Counted from the first letter of the stretch, positions 7,168 to 16,292 are shown. The stretch is DNA of 64,000 nucleotides from CAWDAQ01 sp963800325 (GCA_963800325.1 CAWDAQ010000006.1:62001-126000), one strand, 5' to 3'. Numbers and translations: made by a program. The notes: generated from the sequence alone by a model not told the origin.

Positions 7168-9062
7168 GTCGAGCTCCGGCCGAGGACTCGGGCGAGCGCG
7201 CTGACGGGGAAGACGACCCGGTAGAGGTGATAGGCGATGTAGAAGTCGCCGGGGAACCCGGTGCCGGTGAACCGGTCCTCGTCCCAGCCGCCGTCCTCGC
7301 GCTGGGTCCGCACGAGCCAGTCGACCCCGCGCCCGGCGGCCTCGGATCCGGACTCCCCGGCCGCGTGCAGCGCGAGCAGCGCCCACGCGGTCTGGGACGG
7401 GGTCGAGGCGCCGGTGCCGGTCCAGCTCCGGTCGGTGTAGGAGCGCAGGTCCTCCCCCCACCCCCCGTCCTCGTTCTGGTGCCGACGCAGCCAGCGCATC
7501 GCGCGGGCGACGGCCTCCTCGTCCGGCGACACCCCGGCGGCGACGAGCGCGGGCACGGCCGCGCCGGTGCCGTAGACGTAGTTCGCGCCCCACCGGCCGA
7601 ACCACGACCCGTCCGCCTCCTGGCTGCGCAGCAGCCACGCGACCCCCCGGCGGAGCACGTCCGGGTCCGCGCCGTCCTCGCGGGCGAGCATCTCGAGGAC
7701 GTGCGCGGTGACGTCGGCGCTCGGCGGGTCGATGACGGCGCCGAAGTCGCAGAACGGGAGCCGGTAGGCGACCTCGCGGGTGTTGTCGGCGTCGAACGCC
7801 GCCCAACCGCCGTCGCGGGACTGCATCGCCTCGAGCCACCGCTGGCCACGCCGGGCGGCGGCGTCGACCCGGGGGTCGGGCGCGCAGCGGCGCAGCGCGA
7901 GGACGACCTCGGCGGTGTCGTCGATGTCGGGGTAGAGGTCGTTGTCGAACTCGAACGCCCAGCCGCTCGGCCGGGTGCCGGGCCGCCGCACCGACCAGTC
8001 CCCGGGGACGTCGACCTCCTCGGCGAGCAGCCAGTCGCGGGCGGCGCGCATCGCCGGGTGGTCCCCGGCGAGCCCGGCGTCCCCCAGCGCGACCGTCGCG
8101 AGGGCGGTGTCCCACACCGGGGACTGGCACGCCTCGACCCACCGGACCGGACCGTCCGGGCGGTCCTCGGTGACGGTGAACCGCTCCCAGCCGGCCAGGC
8201 CCTTGGCGAGGACCGGGTGGCTCAGCGGGTACCCCCACGCGTTGAGCGCCATGAGGGAGTACACCCACGGCGGCTGGATGCCACCCCACGACCCGTCGGC
8301 CTCCTGCCGGTCGACGACCCAGTCGACCATCTTCCGCAGCGTCGCGCCCCGGCCGGGCTTGCGCGGCAGCCGCTCGTACCGGTGCAGCACCCGGTCGAGG
8401 GTGGTGAACAGCCGGTCGGTGGAGGTCTCGCGGCGTCGGGCCGCGGGACGCCGGGAGCGGAGCTCGTCGACCCGCACCCCGAGCTCGCGGCCGGGGCGGA
8501 GGGCCGCCAGCACGGTGAGGGGCGCGACGGTCTGCCGGGCCCAGCAGGCGAAGTCGTAGAGGTTGAGCGGCACCCACGAGGGCAGGTGGACGATCTCGGG
8601 CGGCAGCGCGGGCAGCTCGTCCCAGTCCCACTGGCCGAACAGGGCGAGCCAGATCCGGGTGAACACCCGGGTGGTCTCGAGGCCGCCGTGGTCGAGGACG
8701 ACGCGGCGGGCGCGCCGCATGTGCTCCTCGTCGGGGTGGTCGCCGGCGAGGCGGAGCGCGACGTAGGCCTCGGCCGTCGTCGACGGGTCCGCCGGACCGC
8801 CGGCGAAGTTGGCCCAGGAGCCGTCCTCGCGCTGGTGGCTGCGGATCCACCGGGCGGAGGCGAGGGTCTGCTCGTCGGTGCGGACCCCGAGGAACTGCCG
8901 CATCATGAGGTCCTCGGCGTCCATGGTCACGTTGGTCTCGAGCAGCCCGCGCCAGAAGCCGTCCTCGTGCTGGCGGTCGAGGAGGTGACGGGCGGCGCGG
9001 TCGAGGGCCTGCTCGGCCCGGGTGACACCGAGACCGGCGGTCTCGCGCTCGGCCAGCGTCAT
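7164..9062 (-). CDS. shc: Squalene-hopene cyclase
   Basis: A 632-residue class II triterpene cyclase that folds squalene to hopene/hopanol in one step at the membrane. The protonating DxDDTA motif is at D379-I-D381-D382-T-A. Repeated QW motifs (QxxxGxW) occur throughout, for example QREDGSW, QEADGSW, QSRDGGW, QNEDGGW and QREDGGW, and the length is typical. The ATG start follows ggaagggactcctg and overlaps the stop of the upstream polyprenyl synthase (TGATG). The downstream stop overlaps the HpnG-IspH start. It is the central gene of the hopanoid operon. Confidence 0.95.
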   Translation of the reverse strand: MTLAERETAGLGVTRAEQALDRAARHLLDRQHEDGFWRGLLETNVTMDAEDLMMRQFLGVRTDEQTLASARWIRSHQREDGSWANFAGGPADPSTTAEAYVALRLAGDHPDEEHMRRARRVVLDHGGLETTRVFTRIWLALFGQWDWDELPALPPEIVHLPSWVPLNLYDFACWARQTVAPLTVLAALRPGRELGVRVDELRSRRPAARRRETSTDRLFTTLDRVLHRYERLPRKPGRGATLRKMVDWVVDRQEADGSWGGIQPPWVYSLMALNAWGYPLSHPVLAKGLAGWERFTVTEDRPDGPVRWVEACQSPVWDTALATVALGDAGLAGDHPAMRAARDWLLAEEVDVPGDWSVRRPGTRPSGWAFEFDNDLYPDIDDTAEVVLALRRCAPDPRVDAAARRGQRWLEAMQSRDGGWAAFDADNTREVAYRLPFCDFGAVIDPPSADVTAHVLEMLAREDGADPDVLRRGVAWLLRSQEADGSWFGRWGANYVYGTGAAVPALVAAGVSPDEEAVARAMRWLRRHQNEDGGWGEDLRSYTDRSWTGTGASTPSQTAWALLALHAAGESGSEAAGRGVDWLVRTQREDGGWDEDRFTGTGFPGDFYIAYHLYRVVFPVSALARVLGRSST

Positions 9063-10078
9063 CAGGAGTCCCTTCCACCGAGTCGGTGGGTCACGGTGGT
9101 CAGCTCGGCCCGCACGTCGGCGGGCAGCGGGAGCCGGTCCACGAGGTCGAGCGCGGCCCGGGACTCGCGGGCGACGGCGTCCTCGGCCCACGCGCGTCCC
9201 CCGGAGCGCTCGACGAGCGCGGCGGCACCGGCGAGCTCGTCCTCGGTCAGCGGACGGTCCCCGGCGTAGAGGGCGGCCAGGTCGTCCCCGGCCGGGGTGC
9301 CGGAGCGCAGCGCGGCGACGACCGGCAGCGACTTCTTCCGCGAGCGCAGGTCGGACCAGACCGGCTTGCCGGTCCGCGCGCCCTCCCCCCAGATCCCGAG
9401 CAGGTCGTCGACGAGCTGGAACGCGAGCCCGAGGTGCATCCCGTAGTCGGCCAGGCCGAGGCTGAGCTCGGCGGGCGCGTCCTCGAGCACGGCCCCGAGG
9501 GTGGCGGCGCACGACAGCAGCGCCCCGGTCTTGTCCTCGGCCATCCGGACGCACTCCTCGAGGGTGACGTCCTCCCGGGACTCGAAGGCCAGGTCGGCGG
9601 TCTGACCGGCGACGAGCCGACGGGTGCACGCGTTGAGGCGGCGGACCGCGGCGGCCGTCGTCGGCCGGGCGGTCTCGGCGAGGACCTCGTTGGCGAGGGC
9701 GAGCAGGGCGTCGCCGGCGAGGATCGCCGGCGAGGTCCCGAAGCAGGACCACGCGGTGGGGCGGTGGCGGCGCTCGGTGTCGCCGTCCATGACGTCGTCG
9801 TGGAGGAGGGAGAAGTTGTGGACGAGCTCGCACGCGATCGCGGCCGGGACGCCGGCCTCGGCCGGGGCGCCGGCGGCGCGGGCCGACAGCAGCGCGAGCG
9901 CGGACCGGACCCCCTTGCCGGCACCGGAACCCGGGTTGCCGTCGGCGTCCCAGAAGCCGACGTGGTAGCCGCTGACGTGCCGGGTGGTCGGGTCGAGCCG
10001 GTCGAGGGCGAGCCGCATCGGCTCCTCGACGAGGCGTCGAGCGGCGACGAAGGTGCCGTCGGGAACGGTCTCGGTCAT
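9062..10078 (-). CDS. Polyprenyl (farnesyl-type) diphosphate synthase of hopanoid cluster
   Basis: A 338-residue trans-prenyltransferase that condenses IPP with allylic diphosphates, most likely to farnesyl diphosphate for HpnD. The first aspartate-rich motif is DDVMD at D94, D95 and D98. The second is DDLLG (D224, D225), with Gly replacing the last Asp, a form I associate with the actinobacterial hopanoid-cluster paralogues. The ATG start forms an ATGA overlap with the hpnE stop, and its own stop overlaps the shc ATG. Chain length (C15 rather than C20) is inferred from the neighbours. Confidence 0.88.
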   Translation of the reverse strand: MTETVPDGTFVAARRLVEEPMRLALDRLDPTTRHVSGYHVGFWDADGNPGSGAGKGVRSALALLSARAAGAPAEAGVPAAIACELVHNFSLLHDDVMDGDTERRHRPTAWSCFGTSPAILAGDALLALANEVLAETARPTTAAAVRRLNACTRRLVAGQTADLAFESREDVTLEECVRMAEDKTGALLSCAATLGAVLEDAPAELSLGLADYGMHLGLAFQLVDDLLGIWGEGARTGKPVWSDLRSRKKSLPVVAALRSGTPAGDDLAALYAGDRPLTEDELAGAAALVERSGGRAWAEDAVARESRAALDLVDRLPLPADVRAELTTVTHRLGGRDS

Positions 10079-11487
10079 CGCGGGGTCACCCTCTCGGGGT
10101 CCGTGGTCGGGGTCGTGGCCCTCGTGGGAGGGGTCGTGGGACGGGCGGTGGCACGGGTGGGGGGAGCGCCGAGCAGGGAGGACGCGGCGCGGCCGCTGCG
10201 GACGGCGCCCTCGAGGGTGTCGGGCCAGCCGGTGCCGGTCCACGCCCCGGCGAGCACGAGGCCGGGCAGACGGGTCGCGGGGGCGGGGCGCAGCGCGGCG
10301 GTGCCGGGCCCCTGCCGGAACGTCGCCCGGCGCTCCCGGGTGACGAACCGGTCGACGACCCTCGCCCCGGCGGTCCCGGGCAGCACGGCGGCCAGGGCGT
10401 CCTCCTGCTGCCGGCAGAGCTCGGCGCTCGGGACGTCGACGAGGTCGTCGGCGGCCGACAGCGAGACCACGAGGTACTGCCCCTCGCCACCGGCGGTGGC
10501 GGTGCGGTCGAAGACCCACTGGGCCGCGGTGCCCAGGACCGCCGCGTACGCCAGGTCGGTGACCGGGCGGTCGTAGCGCAGGTGGACGTTGACGATGGCC
10601 GAGGCCCCCAGGCCGGCCCACGCCTCCCGGTCCGGGCACGCCCGGGCCGGCACGAGCCGGGCGGCCTGGTCGTGCGGGACGGCGAGGACGACGGCGTCGG
10701 CGACGGTCTCCCCGTCGCCGGTGCGCACGACGAGGCCCGCGCCGCCCGCGGGGTCCGGGGCGACCTCCCGGACCCGGCACCCGGCGTGGACGGCGACCCC
10801 GAGGCGGGTGAGCAGGGCGCTCGCCCCGTCGTGGTGGAGCCGGGAGAGCGGAAGCCCGGGCACTGCGACGTCACCCGCGTCGACGGCGTCGAGCAGCCCG
10901 GTGCGGAACACCTGGGCGGCGAGGGCGAGCGAGGCGGTCTCGACGCCGGTGTTGAGGGCGGCGACGGTGACCAGGCCCCAGAGCCGGTCGAGGGCGCGCG
11001 GGCCCTGACCGTGACGGCGCAGCCACGTCCCGAAGGACTCCGCGTCGAGCCGGGGGTCGGCGAGGTCGAGCGTCCGCAGCGCGGCCGCGGCGCGAATCGC
11101 CGAGAGCCGCTCGGGCAGGCTGAGGGCGCCGTAGCGGGCGAGGGCGGGCAGCAGGTGCACCGGGGCCGGGCCGCGGCGGCCGCGGCGCAGGCGGACCGGT
11201 CGCCGGCCCGGTGCCAGGACGGGGATGTCGAGCGGTTCGGGGGCGATGGCGTCGGCCAGGCCCATCCGCGCGACGAGCTCGCGGTAGCCGGTGTAGCAGC
11301 GGAGCAGGACGTGCTGGCCGGTGTCGACCGGAAGCCCGTCCCGCTCGAACGAGTACGCCGCCCCGCCCAGCCGGGGGCGGGCCTCGAGCAGCGTCACCTG
11401 CCAGCCGGCGTCGGCGAGGTCGACCGCGGCGCTCGTGCCCGCGACCCCACCGCCGACGACGACGGCGTGCCGCCCGACGCTGCTCAT
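10075..11487 (-). CDS. hpnE: Hydroxysqualene dehydroxylase HpnE
   Basis: A 470-residue FAD-dependent amine-oxidase/phytoene-desaturase-like enzyme that reduces hydroxysqualene to squalene. The Rossmann dinucleotide loop is GGGVAGTSAA (12-21), followed by the LLEARPRLGGAAYSF block and a C-terminal LAGAWTGTGWPDTLEGAVRSG FAD-binding segment, all typical of HpnE. The last 25 or so residues are a Pro/Thr/Arg-rich tail of doubtful function. ATG start within an ATGA overlap with the hpnD stop; the downstream overlap with the prenyl synthase is of the same kind. Confidence 0.92.
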   Translation of the reverse strand: MSSVGRHAVVVGGGVAGTSAAVDLADAGWQVTLLEARPRLGGAAYSFERDGLPVDTGQHVLLRCYTGYRELVARMGLADAIAPEPLDIPVLAPGRRPVRLRRGRRGPAPVHLLPALARYGALSLPERLSAIRAAAALRTLDLADPRLDAESFGTWLRRHGQGPRALDRLWGLVTVAALNTGVETASLALAAQVFRTGLLDAVDAGDVAVPGLPLSRLHHDGASALLTRLGVAVHAGCRVREVAPDPAGGAGLVVRTGDGETVADAVVLAVPHDQAARLVPARACPDREAWAGLGASAIVNVHLRYDRPVTDLAYAAVLGTAAQWVFDRTATAGGEGQYLVVSLSAADDLVDVPSAELCRQQEDALAAVLPGTAGARVVDRFVTRERRATFRQGPGTAALRPAPATRLPGLVLAGAWTGTGWPDTLEGAVRSGRAASSLLGAPPTRATARPTTPPTRATTPTTDPERVTPR

Positions 11488-12341
11488 GCGGACCGTCTCA
11501 CCAGGGCCCGGCCGGCGACGCCGATCTTGGCGCGCGGCGTGATCGAGACGCGCGTGGATCGGACCCGGTCGGGTCGGGCGGCGATGTCGTCGAGGAGGCG
11601 GCGGTAGATGCCGGCCATCGCCGCGGTGCAGGCGGCGCTGCGCCGGTCCAGCAGCGGGAGCAGCTGCAGTCCCTCGGCGTACCAGCGGGCGGCGCGCTCG
11701 GCCTCGAACCGGACGAGGGCGGCGAACCGGTCGGGGTCGTCGGCGAGCGCGCCGTCCGGACCGAGCTCGAGGGTGCACCCGAACCGCTCGAGGTCCTCCT
11801 GGGGCAGGTAGACCCGCCCGGCGCGGCGGTCCTCGAGGACGTCCCGGAGGATGTTCGTCAGCTGGAGGGCCACCCCGAGGGTGTCGGCCAGCCGCCACGC
11901 CCGCTCGAGGGAGCGGGCGGTGTAGACCCCGACCGAGAGCCGCCCGACGGAGCCGGCGACCCACCGGCAGTACCGGTGCAGCTCCTCGAACGTGGCGTAG
12001 CGGTGGACCGAGACGTCGGCGACGCAACCCTGGACGATCTCGTCGAAGGCGTCCACGGGCACGGGGAAGCGGGCGGTGGTGTCGGCGAGCGCGACGATGA
12101 CCGGGTCCGGGGAGTCGGGGTCGAGCGGGTGCAGGGACCGGCGGACCTCCTCGAGCCCGGCGAGCTTGTCGGCGTCGGCGTGGTGGCCGTCGCCGATGTC
12201 GTCGATCCGCCGGGCCATGGCGTACACCGCCGACAGGGCCCGGCGCTTGGGCCGGGGCAGCAGCCGGATCCCGTAGGAGAAGTTGCGCGCCTCCCCGCGG
12301 GTGATCGCCTCGCAGACCCCGTACGCGGTCTCCGTCCTCAC
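11484..12341 (-). CDS. hpnD: Presqualene diphosphate synthase HpnD
   Basis: A 285-residue squalene/phytoene-synthase family enzyme joining two farnesyl diphosphates to presqualene diphosphate. Two aspartate-rich motifs are visible: DDIGD at D47-D51, and a second block where LTNILRDVLED ends at D171, followed by RRAGRVYLP. The GTG start is chosen because an upstream ATG is out of frame and soon hits a stop. It starts 22 nt after the hpnC stop and overlaps hpnE at its end. Confidence 0.92.
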   Translation of the reverse strand: MRTETAYGVCEAITRGEARNFSYGIRLLPRPKRRALSAVYAMARRIDDIGDGHHADADKLAGLEEVRRSLHPLDPDSPDPVIVALADTTARFPVPVDAFDEIVQGCVADVSVHRYATFEELHRYCRWVAGSVGRLSVGVYTARSLERAWRLADTLGVALQLTNILRDVLEDRRAGRVYLPQEDLERFGCTLELGPDGALADDPDRFAALVRFEAERAARWYAEGLQLLPLLDRRSAACTAAMAGIYRRLLDDIAARPDRVRSTRVSITPRAKIGVAGRALVRRSA

Positions 12342-12363
12342 CGTGACCGCCCCATCGTGCCCC

Positions 12364-13221
12364 TCACCCCGGCCGCCTCACCGCGGCCGCGAGCCACTGC
12401 GCCGCGACCTGCCGGGTCGCCGGCGTGGGCACCCCGGCGAGCGGGTCGTGCCCGGCCCGACGCAGCCCGGCGGCGGCGGCCCGGCCCCCCGCGACGTACC
12501 CGGAGACCGCGACCCGGGCCCATCCGTGGAGGGTGGCGACGAGGACCGACCCGGAGTCGATGTAGGCCAGCGCCCGGTCGGTCTCGTAGGCGACGAGGTC
12601 GACGAGCTCGGGGGTGGCACGGTCGGCGTCGAGCATGTCCTCGGTGACCCCGAAGGCGGCCATGTCCGCCTGCGGGAGGTAGACCCGTCCGGCGCGGCGG
12701 TCCTCGGCGACGTCCTGCCAGTGCTCGAGGAGCTGCAACCCGGTGCACACCCGGTTCGACAGCTCGACGCGGTCGGCCCCGGCCTGGTCGAACAGGTGGA
12801 GCACGATCTCACCGACCGGGTCGGCCGAGAGCGCGCAGTAGCCGAGCAGGTCCTCGAACGTGGGGTACCGCGCGACCACCTGGTCCTGCAGGTTGGCCTC
12901 GACCAGTCGCAGCCACGGGTGGATCGGGACCGCGCGCTCGGTGACGAGCGGGGCGATGCCGGCGACGACCTCGTGCTCGGGACGCCGTCCGTCGTAGAGG
13001 CGGCGGACGTCGGCGGCGAGCGCGTGGAGGGCCACCTCGCGGTCCCCCTCGGACTCGTCCCCGACGTCGTCGACGTACCGGGCGTACCGGTACAGCGCGA
13101 GCAGCCGCTCCCGCACGGCGCGGGGCAGGACGCGCATCGCGACGGGGAAGTTCTCTGCGCGGCTGCGCACGTCGAGGTGCTCGCGCAGGCCGGTGGCGGT
13201 CACCGTCTCGCCAGCGCCCAC
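12364..13221 (-). CDS. hpnC: Hydroxysqualene synthase HpnC
   Basis: A 285-residue second squalene/phytoene-synthase family member. It converts presqualene diphosphate to hydroxysqualene, so HpnC, HpnD and HpnE together replace a one-enzyme squalene synthase. The first motif is DDVGD (D51-D55). The second is reduced to LLEHWQDVAED (D170, D174), with His and Trp where HpnD has Asn and Leu, a pattern that separates HpnC from HpnD. The GTG start has a strong aggagg six to ten bases upstream. It is the first gene of the hopanoid operon, and the operon promoter should lie in 13222-13330. Confidence 0.92.
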   Translation of the reverse strand: MGAGETVTATGLREHLDVRSRAENFPVAMRVLPRAVRERLLALYRYARYVDDVGDESEGDREVALHALAADVRRLYDGRRPEHEVVAGIAPLVTERAVPIHPWLRLVEANLQDQVVARYPTFEDLLGYCALSADPVGEIVLHLFDQAGADRVELSNRVCTGLQLLEHWQDVAEDRRAGRVYLPQADMAAFGVTEDMLDADRATPELVDLVAYETDRALAYIDSGSVLVATLHGWARVAVSGYVAGGRAAAAGLRRAGHDPLAGVPTPATRQVAAQWLAAAVRRPG

Positions 13222-13268
13222 GGATCACCCTCCTGCCCCTGGTCCGGACGTCGAGGTCCTATCCCGCT

Positions 13269-13280
13269 TGTATAGGTCAA
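13269..13280 (-). promoter_or_regulatory. Candidate promoter of the hopanoid operon
   Basis: The gap upstream of hpnC is one of the few AT-richer stretches nearby. On the minus strand it reads TTGACC directly followed by TATACA, 48 nt before the GTG. TATACA is an acceptable -10 hexamer. TTGACC would be a good -35 but lies immediately next to it, so the two cannot work together at normal spacing. One of them may be part of an operator. Low confidence. Confidence 0.3.
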
Positions 13281-13329
13281 CAACCCTTCTACACCCTCCA
13301 CGTACCCACACCCGGGAAGACCCATTCAC

Positions 13330-13363
13330 ACCTGCCGGACACCGGGCTCCGCGACCGGCAGGT
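13330..13363 (-). terminator. Hairpin downstream of the DUF421 gene
   Basis: Perfect 9-bp arms acctgccgg (13330-13338) and ccggcaggt (13355-13363) with a 16-nt GC-rich loop. It lies about 65 nt past the stop of the minus-strand DUF421 gene and upstream of the hopanoid operon, in the right place to end the first transcript before the second begins. Confidence 0.45.
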
Positions 13364-13427
13364 CCGTGCCGGGGCGTGCTGGACCCTCCTCGGACAGGGT
13401 AGCGAGCCGGCCTGCCCCGCCGGGGAG

Positions 13428-13970
13428 TCAGCGCCGGTCGCCGGGGGGAAGCGCCTCCTCGGGCACGGTCTCGGTGAGGACCGAGAGGGTGCCCTTCGCC
13501 TCGAACAGGACGATGTGGACGTCCTCGAGGGTCGGGTGGCCCTGCTGGCGGAGCGTCGCGCGCAGGTCCTCCTCGGTCAGGCCGCACGTGCGCAGGCTCC
13601 CCCGCTGGATCTTGCCGTCCCGGACGAGCACCCGCAGGGGCGGGTCGACGAGCCGGCGGACGGAGTCGATGAACCGCAGCCGGGCGAGCAGGGTGTGGGT
13701 GAGCAGGAGCGCGAGCAGCCCCGCCGCGCCGGTGAGCCACGAGGAGTCGGAGGCGGTGGCGGTCCGGCCGATGATCGCGCCCACGGCGACCGCAGCCACC
13801 CAGTCCAGCGGAGCGAGCTGGCCGAGCGTCCGCCGCTCCGTGATGCGCATGAGGACGACGGCGGTGAGGAAGAGCGCCACCGTCTTCGCGACGGTGTGGA
13901 GCGCGCCCTGCTCACCGCCGAAGAAGACGGCGAGCCACGGGTCCATGGCTGCGGGGGCGGCTGCGGGCAC
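13428..13970 (-). CDS. DUF421 (YetF-like) membrane protein
   Basis: About 180 residues. The N-terminal half has three membrane segments (TVAKTVALFLTAVVLMRITE, LDWVAAVAVGAIIGRT, GAAGLLALLLTHTLL). A conserved cytoplasmic DUF421 domain follows: VDPPLRVLVRDGKI, then LTEEDLRATLRQQGHPTLEDV. The function of the family is not firmly known; Bacillus YetF-type members are membrane proteins of uncertain role. The GTG start is preferred because gaggag precedes it by 5 nt. An ATG eight codons downstream (13946) is the alternative and would give 172 residues. Confidence 0.75.
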   Translation of the reverse strand: MPAAAPAAMDPWLAVFFGGEQGALHTVAKTVALFLTAVVLMRITERRTLGQLAPLDWVAAVAVGAIIGRTATASDSSWLTGAAGLLALLLTHTLLARLRFIDSVRRLVDPPLRVLVRDGKIQRGSLRTCGLTEEDLRATLRQQGHPTLEDVHIVLFEAKGTLSVLTETVPEEALPPGDRR

Positions 13971-14063
13971 GAGGGCTCCTCGGGTCGGGACGGGAACGGG
14001 CGGACGTCGGCCCGGTACCGGTGGGTCGTACCCGCACCGGAGGGCCGGTAACCGCGGCACCGG

Positions 14064-14537
14064 TCAGGTGCGGGTGCGCTCGCGCGGGCCGTGCTCGCTG
14101 CGGGCGCCGCTCTCGGCGAGGTAGGCGAGCCGGCGGAGGGTCTCGGCGTTGCGTCCCCGCAGGAGGCGGTCCTCCAGCGGCTTCGGGACGAGGGTGACCG
14201 GGCCGTTGACAGCGGTCTCGCGCATGACGACCTCGGTACGGCCGTCGCCGAGGTCGTGGCACGTCAGCCGCACCTCCCCCTCACCCGCGGGCCAGGCCCG
14301 CACCCGCAGCAGGATCTCCCGGGGCGCGTCGATGGCGACGACCCCGGTGTTGTCGCTGAGCAGCACGGGCCACGCCCCCACCGAGTGGTGCACCTGGCAC
14401 CCCGGCGCGGGGAAGTCCGCGTCGACGCGGCGGATCCGGGCGGCGCCGACGACCCAGGTGGCGTAGGTCCAGCCGTCCGAGAGGACGTCGAAGATCGCCT
14501 GGGGGGTGGCGTCGATGATCCGTGTCGTGCGGTTCAC
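14064..14537 (-). CDS. SRPBCC-family protein (polyketide cyclase/START-like)
   Basis: A 157-residue START-like/SRPBCC fold, recognised by the opening RTTRIIDATPQAIFDVLSDG, the WVVGAARIRRVD strand region and the helix LEDRLLRGRNAETLRRLA at the C-terminus. Such proteins bind hydrophobic ligands in a helix-grip cavity, but ligand and role are unknown. The GTG start overlaps the stop of the FAD oxidoreductase (GTGA), so the pair is translationally coupled and probably acts on the same substrate. Confidence 0.75.
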   Translation of the reverse strand: MNRTTRIIDATPQAIFDVLSDGWTYATWVVGAARIRRVDADFPAPGCQVHHSVGAWPVLLSDNTGVVAIDAPREILLRVRAWPAGEGEVRLTCHDLGDGRTEVVMRETAVNGPVTLVPKPLEDRLLRGRNAETLRRLAYLAESGARSEHGPRERTRT

Positions 14538-16159
14538 CGCTGCACCGTACCCCGCCGTCCGGCGGCGAGCCGCGCCGGCGCCGCGAGCACCCGTCCGGCC
14601 CGGTCGTGGGCGAGCGCGGCCCGCGCGGCGTTGGAGCCGCACGCTCCGTGGACCCCGCCGCCGGGGTGGGCGGAGGCCGAGCCGAGGTAGAGCCCCCGGA
14701 CCGGGGTCTCGGCCCGCCCGAGTCCGGCGACGGGCCGGAACACGAGCTGCTGGTGCAGGTTCGAGGTGCCGCCGTTGAGCGCCCCGGTGACGAGGTTCTC
14801 GTCCCGCTCCTCCAGCTCGCGGGGCCCGAGCACGCGACGGGCCCGGACGTGCTCGGAGAAGCCCGGCGCGAACCGTTCGATGCGGGCCTGCATCCGGTCG
14901 GCGAGCCTCTCGGTGTCGTCGTGGTCCCACGTGCCGCGGATGCCGTCCCCGCCGGCGTCGCCGGTCACCTCCTGCGGGACGTGGGTGTAGGCCCACATCG
15001 ACTCCGCTCCCGCCGGCGCCCGGGTGGGGTCGGCGGCCGCCATCTGGCCGACGAGGAGGAAGGGGGTGTCCGGGACGAGACCGGAGGAGATCTGGGCCTG
15101 CATGATCGAGAGCACGTCCGAGCTCTCGGCGATGTGCACCGTGCCGGGCACGCGCTCGGGGGCACCGGTCCACGGGGCCGGGGCGTCCAGCGCCCAGTCG
15201 ACCTTGATCGTCCCCGGGTCCCAGACGAACTGGCGCATGCGCTCGGGCCAACCGGGGGGGAGGTGCTCCCAGGGCACGAGCCCGCCGTAGAGCGCGGGCG
15301 CGGACACGTCGGCGACGACGGCGCGCCGGGCGCGGACCTCCTCGCCGTGCTCGGTGCGCACCCCGACCGCGCGGCCGCCCTCGACGAGGACCTCGGTGAC
15401 CCGGGTCGAGCAGCGCACGGAGCCGCCCCCGGACTCCAGCCGGCGTGCCATCGCGCCGGAGAGCGCGCCCGCGCCCCCGCGGGGGACCGGGAACCCGAGG
15501 TGCTGGCCCACCATGGCGAGCAGCCACCCCATGACCCCGGACCCGGGGGCGTCGACCGAGATGTCGGTGTGGGCGGCGTTGCCGGTGAGGAGCAGCCTCG
15601 CGCCCTCGCCGCGGAACCGGGTCCCCGCGAGGGTGCGCACCGGGGAGACCAGGCTCCGGACGAACTCGAGCCCGCCGACCGACCGCAACCGGGCGAGCGC
15701 GCCGAGGCCGTGCCGGACCGGCGGGAACGGGGTGAGGAGGGCCCCGACGACCTCGTCCCCGATCTGCTCCCACTCCCGGCACATGGCCAGCCAGGCGTCC
15801 CCGTCGCCCGGGGCGAGCGCGTCGAGCGCGGCCGCGGTGTCGTCGGGCTCGCGGTGGAGCATGGCCCACTCCCCGCCGGGCAGAGGGTTGCCGACGACGG
15901 CCGGGGCGTGCACCCACGTCAGGCCGTGCCGCTCGAGGGCGAGCCCGCGGATCGTCGGCGACACCGCCGCGAGCGGGTAGAACGAGCTGAACGTGTCGTG
16001 GACGTAGCCGGGCGCGACGTCGTCGCTGCTGTGGACCGCACCCCCGGGCTGGGGGCCGGCCTCGAGGACGAGCACGTCCCACCCGGCGTCCGCGAGCAGG
16101 TTGGCGGCGACGAGGCCGTTGGGGCCGGAGCCGATGACCACCGCGTCGGCACCAGCCAC
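14534..16159 (-). CDS. FAD-dependent oxidoreductase (CrtI/PYROXD2-like)
   Basis: A 541-residue flavoprotein. An N-terminal Rossmann loop (VIGSGPNGLVAANLLADAG) is followed by LEAGPQPGGAVHS. The C-terminal GLYLGSASAHPGGGVHGACG is typical of phytoene-desaturase-like NAD(P)/FAD oxidoreductases. I do not see the features of a true carotenoid desaturase and no carotenoid genes flank it, so the substrate is open. The start is set at the GTG with ggagg six nt upstream; a further in-frame GTG 15 nt upstream (16174) lacks such a site. It is coupled to the SRPBCC gene. Confidence 0.8.
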   Translation of the reverse strand: MAGADAVVIGSGPNGLVAANLLADAGWDVLVLEAGPQPGGAVHSSDDVAPGYVHDTFSSFYPLAAVSPTIRGLALERHGLTWVHAPAVVGNPLPGGEWAMLHREPDDTAAALDALAPGDGDAWLAMCREWEQIGDEVVGALLTPFPPVRHGLGALARLRSVGGLEFVRSLVSPVRTLAGTRFRGEGARLLLTGNAAHTDISVDAPGSGVMGWLLAMVGQHLGFPVPRGGAGALSGAMARRLESGGGSVRCSTRVTEVLVEGGRAVGVRTEHGEEVRARRAVVADVSAPALYGGLVPWEHLPPGWPERMRQFVWDPGTIKVDWALDAPAPWTGAPERVPGTVHIAESSDVLSIMQAQISSGLVPDTPFLLVGQMAAADPTRAPAGAESMWAYTHVPQEVTGDAGGDGIRGTWDHDDTERLADRMQARIERFAPGFSEHVRARRVLGPRELEERDENLVTGALNGGTSNLHQQLVFRPVAGLGRAETPVRGLYLGSASAHPGGGVHGACGSNAARAALAHDRAGRVLAAPARLAAGRRGTVQR

Positions 16160-16292
16160 GTCGTTCCTCCACACCTGGTCGGGGACCCCGGGACGGGCGT
16201 CGCGGGTCGCGGCCTCGACCCTACCGAGGGTGACCGGCGGCCGCTCCTCGCAGGTGCCGGGCCGCCCGCAGCACGCGGGACCGGGGGACGGC

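Noticed and set aside
10075..11487. HpnE considered as a carotenoid phytoene desaturase with HpnC/HpnD as phytoene synthases
   Set aside because: Order hpnC-hpnD-hpnE-prenyl synthase-shc-hpnG-hpnH and the HpnC motif changes identify the hopanoid pathway; no carotenoid cyclase or GGPP-specific gene is present.
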